Shown here: positions 1 through 5,122 of the stretch, piece after piece
Layout: each line of letters opens with the position of its first letter
Numbering within the stretch: the first letter of the stretch is position 1
Assembly (NCBI GenBank): GCA_003510795.1
Contig: DOKP01000015.1
Span: 1 to 5,818, forward strand
Direction of reading: 5' to 3'
DNA length: 5,818 nt
From: Candidatus Moraniibacteriota bacterium
Lineage (GTDB): Bacteria > Patescibacteriota > Minisyncoccia > Moranbacterales > UBA9337
The notes under the pieces: model-generated
Seen by the model: only the letters and a program-made list of their open reading frames with translations
Database searches by the model: none
What the model was told of the DNA's origin: nothing
Position numbers and translations under genes: made by a program

Positions 1-36
1 ATGAATAACAGGAAAGCGGTTTCTTTATATATTCGA

Positions 37-66
37 TATGTCGTACAATGTAGATTTTACGACATA
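37..66. repeat. 30-bp palindrome, 13-bp arms, possible transposon end
   Basis: TATGTCGTACAAT (37-49) and ATTTTACGACATA (54-66) are inverted copies matching at 12 of 13 positions, separated by GTAG. A third copy of the same 13-mer, ATTGTGCGACATA, lies at 1276-1288 in the orientation of a right-hand end (12 of 13 against the left arm). No run of T follows the hairpin on either strand, so it is not an intrinsic terminator. Terminal inverted repeats of a degenerate insertion element, or a protein-binding site, are both possible. Confidence 0.5.
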
Positions 67-565
67 CGATAGAGAAAAGACCTTTATTTACTTGATTTAT
101 TGAGCATCTAGAATGCCTTTGTAAGTATTCTTTTCATGCTCTTTAACAGCTTATATAACGTTTTTAAATAGCATATAATAAGTCAATAAACAAATTGAAT
201 TTAGATAAATTAAACTTAAAATTATAATTTAAAATATTTTCAATTCCGATTTAATGTCATACCATTTAATGTATTTAAGTGACTCTTATGACTCAATATA
301 ACAGCTTCTAAGCCCCGCAAACTTTTTCTAGGGTACATTAACCTATCTCCGAAACTAATAAAGTTATTATTCTAGTACAAGCCTATCTTAATTCTTATGT
401 TTACATTTTTAATTATTTCATCACTCCCCTAGCATATGCAAAAAAAGCAAGCGCGATACTGATCTTACTTTTATTATTTAAATTATAAAATATTGTTATG
501 AAAAATATTTTTTAATGAGCGCTTTAAAATATAATTATAAAAAATAAAATTTTAAAATAATCTGA

Positions 566-581
566 GGTACATCTATGTATC
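566..581. repeat. palindromic repeat, copy 1 of 3
   Basis: The sequence is GGTACATCTATGTATC, two arms around a central CT with six of seven arm positions pairing. Its immediate context (TGA before, TAAAAT after) resembles that of the other copies. The centre-to-centre distance to copy 2 is about 92 bp. Confidence 0.6.
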
Positions 582-656
582 TAAAATAATTGTTTTTTGT
601 TATTTTTTTACTATTTTAAAATTGATCAAAAAAACGTCATTTTTTAATATTATGAG

Positions 657-674
657 GGGTACATCTATGTACCC
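657..674. repeat. palindromic repeat, copy 2 of 3 (perfect)
   Basis: The sequence is GGGTACATCTATGTACCC, with perfect 8-bp arms around CT. It is the best copy of the family. The following TTGACCAAAAAACG (679-692) echoes the TTGATCAAAAAAACG at 622-636, so the repeated unit extends beyond the palindrome. Neither strand has a T run after the hairpin, which argues against a terminator and leaves an operator-like protein site as the simplest reading. Confidence 0.65.
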
Positions 675-735
675 TAATTTGACCAAAAAACGATTTTTTT
701 TAAGCAATTTTTTTGATTATTTTTTTGAGTTATAT

Positions 736-753
736 GGGTAACATATATGTATC
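736..753. repeat. palindromic repeat, copy 3 of 3, touching the Nudix stop codon
   Basis: The sequence is GGGTAACATATATGTATC, a looser copy with one inserted base in the left arm. It abuts the TAG stop of the minus-strand Nudix gene, so all three copies lie downstream of that gene. The centre-to-centre distance to copy 2 is about 80 bp. Confidence 0.55.
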
Positions 754-1223
754 TAAAATCGTTCAATTTTAGATATTTTTTTAACTTCTTTCAGCACACG
801 ACCAAAGCCCGGCAATAATTTATATTTACCAGCATCGTTCATATCTATCCATTTAAAATTTTGCGCTTCCCAATCAAGTTTTATTTTATCTGTTTTTATG
901 TGCACTAAGACAGGATGAACTATCCAAGTCTTATTATATTTTGGAGCGCTTTGGTGGAAAATATTTCCCAATTCGATTGATTTAATTTCTGATGATTTTA
1001 GATTTAATTCTTCTTTGATTTCATTTTTTATTTTATCTTTTAATGTTTTATCATCATCTAAAAATCCAGAAATTCCATTATAATAACTTGGATAAAAATT
1101 TAAATTTTTATTTCTTTGAACAATTAAAATTTTACCTTTAAATTCTAAAACGCAATTTATAACCGGCGCCCAATGGATATTGGTATAATCCGTTTGACCT
1201 TTAACTGGTTTAAATTTTTTCAT
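753..1223 (-). CDS. Nudix hydrolase with a degenerate Nudix box
   Basis: This 156-residue protein is the usual size of a single-domain Nudix hydrolase, a family that cleaves nucleoside diphosphates linked to another moiety, normally with Mg2+; the substrate here is unknown. The domain opens at about residue 17 (HWAPVINCVLE). The Nudix box spans residues 53-75 and reads GX5KX7NEIKEELNL against the canonical GX5EX7REUXEEXGU. The metal-binding glutamates E68, E71 and E72 are kept, while the first Glu, the Arg and the last Gly are replaced by K59, N67 and N74. A C-terminal segment around residues 117-135 (WEAQNFKWIDM) is typical of the fold. The start is ATG with AAGG four bases upstream, and a TAGAAT that could be a -10 box lies at 1249-1254. 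It is the only minus-strand gene in the window and is not in an operon. Confidence 0.85.
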   Translation of the reverse strand: MKKFKPVKGQTDYTNIHWAPVINCVLEFKGKILIVQRNKNLNFYPSYYNGISGFLDDDKTLKDKIKNEIKEELNLKSSEIKSIELGNIFHQSAPKYNKTWIVHPVLVHIKTDKIKLDWEAQNFKWIDMNDAGKYKLLPGFGRVLKEVKKISKIERF

Positions 1224-1275
1224 AGGGCCTTAATTTATTTAATCACCTATTCTAAAGCTATCTTTTATTTAACAG

Positions 1276-1288
1276 ATTGTGCGACATA
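1276..1288. repeat. 13-mer inverted partner of the palindrome at 37-66
   Basis: ATTGTGCGACATA is the reverse complement of TATGTCGTACAAT at 37-49 with one mismatch. With 37-49 it encloses about 1.25 kb that includes the Nudix gene. No flanking target duplication is apparent. It lies just upstream of the probable Nudix promoter, so a regulatory site is an alternative. Confidence 0.4.
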
Positions 1289-1368
1289 GGGGATTTAGTT
1301 AGAAACTGGTAATAAAAAATTAAAAAATTGGGATGTGCATTAATCAAATTCTTTTCTGCTAGTTCTAG

Positions 1369-1397
1369 ATTGCCACGACGGAGTACCGTCTCGCAAT
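1369..1397. repeat. hairpin repeat with AGTA loop
   Basis: ATTGC (1369-1373) pairs with GCAAT (1393-1397), and GACGG (1377-1381) with CCGTC (1386-1390), around the tetraloop AGTA, with a small 3x2 internal loop. The 13-mer TGCCACGACGGAG at 1371-1383 recurs exactly at 1501-1513. No T run follows, so it reads as a dispersed palindromic element and not a terminator. Confidence 0.65.
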
Positions 1398-1486
1398 GAC
1401 AACAATCATAAGCTACTATATTGTTTGAAAATTGAGTTATTGAAAATTTAGGAATAAATTTGAGAATTTAAGGATGAGATTCCTGT

Positions 1487-1526
1487 CTGCTGGTAGGCAG
1501 TGCCACGACGGAGCAATATCTTGCAA
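1487..1526. repeat. degenerate second copy of the GCCACGACGGAG element
   Basis: A short stem CTGC/GCAG (1487-1490 with 1497-1500) is followed by TGCCACGACGGAG (1501-1513), identical to 1371-1383. The right half (GCAATATCTTGCAAT) has diverged and no longer pairs with GACGG. It is a partly decayed relative of the hairpin 130 bp upstream. Confidence 0.5.
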
Positions 1527-1531
1527 TTAAA

Positions 1532-1587
1532 CCCCCTCTGTCATGAGTACATGACATCTCCCCCTTTGAGTACAAAGATGGAGAGGG
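1532..1587. repeat. branched palindromic element with two AGTA-loop hairpins
   Basis: TGTCATG (1539-1545) and CATGACA (1550-1556) form a perfect 7-bp stem with loop AGTA. Directly after it, TCTCC+CTTTG (1557-1561, 1564-1568) pairs with CAAAG+GGAGA (1573-1577, 1580-1584), again with loop AGTA and a 2x2 mismatch. The outer CCCTCT (1534-1539) can alternatively pair with AGAGGG (1582-1587), so the whole can fold as a branched cruciform. Elements of this general style are dispersed repeats in other genomes; no protein-coding content is visible. Confidence 0.6.
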
Positions 1588-1599
1588 AAACACGTAGTG

Positions 1600-1635
1600 T
1601 TTATTTGTATATTCGTATTTAATTTGTAATTTGTA
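1600..1635 (+). repeat. left arm of 36-bp inverted repeat
   Basis: The first 25 bases (1600-1624) are the exact reverse complement of 4939-4963, and over 36 bases (1600-1635 against 4928-4963) 34 positions match. The core motif is GTATATTCGTATTTAATT. It sits directly before the glycosyltransferase start codon, so it must also contain or overlap that gene's leader and perhaps its promoter. A diverged copy in the same orientation lies at 5123-5158. Confidence 0.75.
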
Positions 1636-1640
1636 GTAAT

Positions 1641-2753
1641 ATGAAGATTGCTTTAGTCCATGATTATTTAGTCCAGTGCGGAGGAGCTGAGCGTGTTTTG
1701 GAATGTTTTACGGAGATTTTTCCTGAGGCCCATATTTATACGATTATGCATGATAAGAAATTAATGCATGGTGTTTTTGAGAACAAAAAAATCCATACTT
1801 CTTTTTTACAAAATTTTCCTTTGGCTCGCAAAAAGCATCGTATCTTTCCGCTTCTGATGACCAGTGCAATTGAACAATTTGATTTTTCAGTTTATGACGT
1901 TGTGCTTTCAGATTCTTCTAGCTATGCCAAGGGCATCATTACTTCGCCAGAAACTTTGCACATTTGCTATATGCACACTCCGATGCGCTATGCTTGGGAT
2001 GACTGCCAGAAATACACAGACGATTTTGGTTTGCCATCTTTTATCAAAAAGTTGGTGCCGTTTTTTATGAATTATATAAGGATTTGGGATTCAGTCAGTG
2101 CCAATAGAGTGGATAAATTTATTGCTAATTCTAATTTTGTTGCCAGAAGAATTAAAAAATATTATAAAAAAGAATCAACAGTAATAAACCCTCCAGTAAA
2201 TGTGGACAATTTTTATGTCGAGAAAGACGCGGATAAAAGAGGGGATTATTTTTTAATTGTAGGTAGATTAATAACTTATAAACGACACGATATTGTTATC
2301 GAAGCTTTTAATGAGCTGGGATTACCTCTTAAAATTATCGGTCGAGGTCCGGAAATGAAAAAACTTAAAAAAAATGCCAAAGATAATATAGAATTTTTGG
2401 GACGAGTGGACGATAAATATCTTCCTGAGTATTATGCCGCTTGCAGGGCATTTATATTTCCTCAAGAAGAAGATTTCGGCATCGTGGCCATTGAAGCGAT
2501 GGCGGCCGGTCGGCCACTAATTGCTTATCGTGGAGGAGACATCGTTGAAAATATGGAAGAAAATAAAACAGGGGTTTTTATCGAAAAGCAAACCCCCGAA
2601 GATGTGATAGTAGCAGTTAATAAATTTTTAAACTTAGAATTTGACGGTGATTATATAAGATCCAAAGCACTAAAATTTAATAAGGAAATTTTTAAAGAAA
2701 AAATAAAAGCTTATATTCAGAAAGAATATGGTGAGTTTACAAATAGAAGTTAG
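1641..2753 (+). CDS. glycosyltransferase family 4 (GT-B fold, WbaZ-like)
   Basis: This 370-residue protein has the full layout of a retaining GT-B glycosyltransferase of CAZy family GT4, which moves a sugar from a nucleotide-sugar donor to a growing glycan at the inner face of the membrane. The N-terminal acceptor domain carries GGAER (14-18) and HTPMRYAWD (112-120), which are characteristic of the WbaZ-like O-antigen mannosyltransferase branch. NRVDKFIANS (155-164) leads into the donor domain, with GRLITYKR (208-215), GRGP (234-237) and an EX7E motif, E277 to E285, inside the stretch EEDFGIVAIEAMAAGRP. No signal peptide or membrane helix is seen. The ATG start gives the usual MKIALVHDY opening; no Shine-Dalgarno precedes it. 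The neighbouring lipid-carrier transferase supports a role in surface polysaccharide. Mannose as donor is inference from family resemblance. Confidence 0.9.
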   Translation: MKIALVHDYLVQCGGAERVLECFTEIFPEAHIYTIMHDKKLMHGVFENKKIHTSFLQNFPLARKKHRIFPLLMTSAIEQFDFSVYDVVLSDSSSYAKGIITSPETLHICYMHTPMRYAWDDCQKYTDDFGLPSFIKKLVPFFMNYIRIWDSVSANRVDKFIANSNFVARRIKKYYKKESTVINPPVNVDNFYVEKDADKRGDYFLIVGRLITYKRHDIVIEAFNELGLPLKIIGRGPEMKKLKKNAKDNIEFLGRVDDKYLPEYYAACRAFIFPQEEDFGIVAIEAMAAGRPLIAYRGGDIVENMEENKTGVFIEKQTPEDVIVAVNKFLNLEFDGDYIRSKALKFNKEIFKEKIKAYIQKEYGEFTNRS

Positions 2754-2788
2754 TTTGGCTTGATTGTTTTCGCCTAATTTCCGGCTTT

Positions 2789-2807
2789 AATTTCAAATTT
2801 TGAATTT
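2789..2807 (+). repeat. left arm of 19-bp inverted repeat
   Basis: AATTTCAAATTTTGAATTT is the exact reverse complement of 2914-2932, with 106 bp between the arms. It lies in the gap between the glycosyltransferase and the transferase genes, in a run of AAATTCGAA/AAATTTGAA-like words typical of low-complexity intergenic repeats. A TATAAT at 2825-2830 is a possible but unsupported -10 box, because no good -35 lies at the right distance. Confidence 0.6.
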
Positions 2808-2913
2808 CGAATTTCGAACAAATTTATAATGATTTAATTTCTAAAAAATTTTTAAAATAATAAAGAAGTAATGGATTAAGATTTAAATAATTAGAAAATT
2901 AAGACTTGACTTA

Positions 2914-2932
2914 AAATTCAAAATTTGAAATT
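2914..2932 (-). repeat. right arm of 19-bp inverted repeat
   Basis: This is the exact inverted partner of 2789-2807. It overlaps the TTG at 2925 that could be taken as an upstream start of the next gene, one reason to prefer the ATG at 2958. TTGACT at 2906-2911 looks like a -35 box but has no -10 partner at normal spacing. Confidence 0.6.
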
Positions 2933-2957
2933 CAAAATTTATTTTCATTGTATCCCT

Positions 2958-4001
2958 ATGCTAAATCTATATCTAATCCCATTTTTACAAGCTTTTTTCA
3001 TAAGCGTATTTTTAATTTTGGCTATAAAATACCTAAGCGCTAAATTTTTTGTGGCCAATAAAAATATCAGAAAAGAAAACCGACATATTCACAATAATAA
3101 AATATCTCGCTGGGGGGGGATCGCAATAGTCGTTTCTTTTTTGGGTGTTATTTTATTAGATAAAAATCTTGTTCTAACCAAGGATATTGGCGGGATTTTA
3201 TTGGGTGGATTGGTAGTGTTCGGGATTGGATTTTGGGATGATTTAAAAGAAATCAATTGGAAGATGCAGTTTTTTTTTCAGACTCTGGCAGTGATTTTGA
3301 TTTTTATTTTTGGCGTTCGGATGTATTCTATTTCCAATCCTTTGGGTGAAGTGATCTTGCTAGATAGCTTGGTTAAAAATTTGATAGTAATTTTAATTGC
3401 CAGCGTTTGGGCTATTGTTTTGATAAATGCGATGAATTGGTTAGATGGAATGGATGGATTGGGTATGGGCGTTTATCTGATTGGAATATTGGCGATATTT
3501 TTATTATCTTTAAAACCCGAGGTTAATCAACCTCCAGTGGGAATAATAACGATGGCTCTTGCGGGAGCGATTCTGGGATTTTTAATCTTTAATTTCCCAC
3601 CGGCTAAAATAATGGCAGGTAGTAACGGGATCTTTTTTGTGGGATTTATAGTGGCTGGATTATCTATTTTTGCCGGGACGAAAATCGCTACTACGCTTTT
3701 GATTTTATTTATTCCACTAGTAGATTTCTTTTGGGTGATTTTAAAAAGATTAAAAGGAGGCAAATCAATATTTTCTGCTGATCATGAACATCTGCACCAC
3801 AAACTAATGAAAATAGGTTGGTCGCAGTGGCAAATAAATTCATTTTTTTATTTGATTACTATTTTAGTAGCTACAGTAGCGCTAAATGTTAAAGGTTTAG
3901 GAAAAATTTTAATAATGCTCGGTTTATTATTTTTGATGCTGTTTTTTTATCGGTTTATCAACAAAAAGGAAAAAGTAATTCTTATTGCAAACAGGTATTA
4001 A
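2958..4001 (+). CDS. WecA/MraY-like polyprenyl-phosphate sugar-1-phosphate transferase
   Basis: This 347-residue integral membrane enzyme belongs to the family that transfers a sugar-1-phosphate (often GlcNAc-1-P) from a UDP-sugar to undecaprenyl phosphate, the first membrane step of glycan assembly. About 11 hydrophobic helices are visible, as in WecA. Family motifs in order are RWGGIAI (51-57), WDDL with D94-D95, NWLDGMDG with D163 and D166, and DHEHLHHKL with the HEHLHH cluster at 276-281, which favours WecA/TagO-type enzymes over MraY. The segment equivalent to the family GDxGS motif reads GSNGI (221-225), so its aspartate is replaced by serine. An upstream in-frame TTG (2925) would add 11 residues but lies in a repeat, so I prefer ATG 2958; no Shine-Dalgarno is seen. 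An 8-G run (3112-3119) and a 9-T run (3270-3278) lie inside the gene. Confidence 0.88.
   Translation: MLNLYLIPFLQAFFISVFLILAIKYLSAKFFVANKNIRKENRHIHNNKISRWGGIAIVVSFLGVILLDKNLVLTKDIGGILLGGLVVFGIGFWDDLKEINWKMQFFFQTLAVILIFIFGVRMYSISNPLGEVILLDSLVKNLIVILIASVWAIVLINAMNWLDGMDGLGMGVYLIGILAIFLLSLKPEVNQPPVGIITMALAGAILGFLIFNFPPAKIMAGSNGIFFVGFIVAGLSIFAGTKIATTLLILFIPLVDFFWVILKRLKGGKSIFSADHEHLHHKLMKIGWSQWQINSFFYLITILVATVALNVKGLGKILIMLGLLFLMLFFYRFINKKEKVILIANRY
3112..3119 (+). repeat. G8 homopolymer tract inside the transferase gene
   Basis: Eight consecutive G encode Trp-Gly-Gly (TGG GGG GGG) at residues 52-54 of the transferase, in the conserved RWGG motif. Such a tract is striking in a low-GC genome and is prone to slippage. 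The length present keeps the frame open. Confidence 0.7.
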
Positions 4002-4020
4002 AACATTGATATAGCAAAAA

Positions 4021-4090
4021 AGTCAACAGTCATTGAGTCATTAATAATCAGGCATTTAGCATGATGACAGTTGGACTGATGACAGGTGAC
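4021..4090. repeat. GATGAC-type intergenic repeat with imperfect inverted arms
   Basis: AGTCAACAGTCAT (4021-4033) can pair with ATGACAGTTGGACT (4064-4077) with one mismatch and one bulge, across a 30-base loop. The right part carries two close copies of GATGACAG (4063-4070, 4078-4085) and then GTGAC. Similar words recur at 5060-5086. It fills the gap between the transferase and DUF192 genes. No T run directly follows the stem, so I do not call it a terminator. Confidence 0.5.
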
Positions 4091-4164
4091 TTATTGTTAT
4101 TATTTTTTACTTTAATTTTTTTTTCAAGCTTATCAATTTGCTAAATAAATTAAAATTACGATAT

Positions 4165-4626
4165 ATGAAAAAAAGTAAAATTATTTTTGGATTATTGTTG
4201 GTAGCAGGAGTAGCTTTGTCAGGGGCGTGGCTTTATTATAAAAAAATGGAAAGAAGTGAAGCGGAGAGAGATAATATGATTGCAGTTGGCAAGTGTGATT
4301 TTACTATAGAAGCTGTGAGTGATGAAGAGCAAAGGAAAAAAGGACTTTCCGGCAGAGAATCCCTGTGTTCTAACTGTGGAATGTTATTTTTATTTGAGAA
4401 AGAAGATAATTATTCTTTTTGGATGAAAGATATGCGTTTTCCGATAGATATAATTTGGGTTAAGGATGACGAAGTGGTGGATATTAATCAAAATATCGAT
4501 TATAATTCTAAGAGTATTTATTCTCCCAGAGAAAAAATAAATAAAGTATTAGAATTAAATGCCAATGATGTGAGTCGTTGCGAAATAAAAATTGGTAATA
4601 AATTAACCCAAAAAAATGTTGACTAA
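4165..4626 (+). CDS. membrane-anchored DUF192 family protein
   Basis: This 153-residue protein has an N-terminal hydrophobic anchor (about residues 5-24) with basic residues before it, then a linker and a DUF192 domain (about 43-148) expected outside the membrane. Family landmarks are the E-x-R-x-x-GL-x-x-RESL region (about 54-67), GMLFLFE (72-78), FWMKDMRFPIDIIW (85-98) and VLELNA (128-133). The biochemical role of DUF192 is not established. There is no lipobox cysteine. Four cysteines are present (C44, C68, C71, C139), including a C-S-N-C pair just before the GMLF segment, where many family members have none. I chose ATG 4165 over an upstream TTG at 4138, because it gives a clean signal anchor starting MKKSK. 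No Shine-Dalgarno is seen. Its last 11 bases overlap the next gene, suggesting coupled translation. Confidence 0.88.
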   Translation: MKKSKIIFGLLLVAGVALSGAWLYYKKMERSEAERDNMIAVGKCDFTIEAVSDEEQRKKGLSGRESLCSNCGMLFLFEKEDNYSFWMKDMRFPIDIIWVKDDEVVDINQNIDYNSKSIYSPREKINKVLELNANDVSRCEIKIGNKLTQKNVD

Positions 4627-4921
4627 AAAATTTCAAAAAAGAAAAGAGGATTTTATTTGTGAAAATTGCGGTTTTTCCGTTTCTGGCGATGGCTATACCA
4701 ATCATTGTCCAAAATGCCTTTGGAGCAAGCATGTGGATGAAAATCCTGGGGATAGGCAGCAAGAATGCCAAGGTCTGATGCGTCCGGTAGGCTTAGAATT
4801 GAGAAAAGGCGGGAGATATTTTATTTTGCATCGATGTCAAAAATGCGGGTTTGAAAGATTTAACAGCGTTAGAGACGAAGATGATTTCAGCGCAGTGATA
4901 AAGATTCAAAAAAATTGTTAA
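4616..4921 (+). CDS. RNHCP-domain zinc-ribbon protein
   Basis: This is a 101-residue, probably cytoplasmic protein matching the RNHCP domain family along nearly its whole length. The signature region reads TNHCPKCLWSKHVD (28-41), with Thr where the family name has Arg, followed by PGDR (44-47), C51 and GLMRP (53-57). Three CxxC pairs are present: C15-C18, C31-C34 and C74-C77, with H72 close by, consistent with bound zinc and a nucleic-acid or protein contact role. The function of the family is not known. Its ATG lies within the 3' end of the DUF192 gene in another frame (11-base overlap), and no independent ribosome-binding site is visible, so translation probably depends on the upstream gene. 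The repeat arm at 4928-4963 follows within seven bases of the stop. Confidence 0.87.
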   Translation: MLTKKFQKRKEDFICENCGFSVSGDGYTNHCPKCLWSKHVDENPGDRQQECQGLMRPVGLELRKGGRYFILHRCQKCGFERFNSVRDEDDFSAVIKIQKNC

Positions 4922-4927
4922 TTTCTT

Positions 4928-4963
4928 TACTAATTACTAATTAAATACGAATATACAAATAAA
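4928..4963 (-). repeat. right arm of 36-bp inverted repeat
   Basis: This is the inverted partner of 1600-1635, with a perfect 25-bp core (4939-4963) and 34 of 36 matches overall. It follows the RNHCP stop codon by six bases, so the two arms tightly bracket the four plus-strand genes (about 3.36 kb from end to end). Neither arm has a terminator-like T run in a useful position. Confidence 0.75.
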
Positions 4964-5059
4964 AGAAATCAGGGTATCATTGATTGTTGAATTGATAGTT
5001 AGGATTTAAGATATATGATTTATGATTTAAGAATTTATACATAATACCAAATATTTCCA

Positions 5060-5086
5060 GATGACTGATTGTTGATGACCGATGAC
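5060..5086 (+). repeat. GATGAC cluster
   Basis: GATGAC occurs three times within 27 bases (5060-5065, 5074-5079, 5081-5086). The same word occurs in the gap at 4063-4083, which points to one repeat family scattered through the intergenic regions. Confidence 0.5.
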
Positions 5087-5122
5087 TCGCATATTGTTTT
5101 AATTCTTTAACATTAAGTATTC

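Larger units (their letters stand above)
1..752. other. gene-free AT-rich region with palindromes
   Basis: I find no open reading frame of convincing length or composition on either strand. The stretch is very AT-rich, with a slightly more mixed part around 300-460. It holds a near-perfect palindrome at 37-66 and three copies of a GGTACAT-N2-ATGTACC type palindrome between 566 and 753, with a lone half-site GGGTACAT at 331-338. A weak 6-bp inverted repeat (AAGCGC at 449-454, GCGCTT at 519-524) is also present. No tRNA or known structured RNA is recognisable by eye. It may be decayed mobile DNA or a regulatory spacer; the sequence does not settle which. Confidence 0.6.
1224..1640. other. intergenic region with hairpin repeats
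   Basis: No gene is visible in these 417 bases. From left to right they hold the likely Nudix promoter area, a 13-mer inverted-repeat partner (1276-1288), a hairpin at 1369-1397, a degenerate second copy of that hairpin (about 1487-1526), a branched hairpin element at 1532-1587, and the left arm of a long inverted repeat (1600-1635) ending five bases before the next start codon. The hairpin elements are richer in GC than their surroundings and look like small dispersed repeats. Confidence 0.65.

Noticed and set aside
104..150. Minus-strand frame fragment ending in TAA, possible remnant of a gene
   Set aside because: It is only about 16 codons long, preceded closely by a stop, and matches no family I recognise.
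657..674. Intrinsic terminator of the Nudix gene
   Set aside because: The hairpin is good, but no T run follows it on the minus strand, and it is about 80 bases past the stop.
566..753. CRISPR-like array (three palindromic repeats with spacers)
   Set aside because: Only three imperfect copies, unequal spacing of about 92 and 80 bp, AT-rich spacers that resemble one another, and no cas genes nearby.
1864..2070. 68-residue plus-strand reading frame
   Set aside because: It lies entirely inside the well-supported glycosyltransferase gene in another frame and has no family features.
2925..2957. TTG start extending the transferase by 11 residues
   Set aside because: The TTG lies inside the 19-bp inverted repeat and the extra residues add nothing family-like; ATG 2958 begins just before the first helix.
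3527..3763. 78-residue minus-strand reading frame
   Set aside because: It is the antisense shadow of the transferase gene, with a low-complexity composition that mirrors membrane-helix codons.
4138..4164. TTG start extending the DUF192 protein by nine residues
   Set aside because: ATG 4165 gives a standard MKKSK signal anchor and the extension has no supporting ribosome site.
4508..4771. 87-residue minus-strand reading frame
   Set aside because: It is antisense across the DUF192/RNHCP junction, whose sense products have clear domain matches.
1641..4921. Alternative genetic code with TGA read as glycine (as in Gracilibacteria)
   Set aside because: No gene uses TGA as a stop, but none contains in-frame TGA either, and glycines are encoded by GGN, so the standard code fits.
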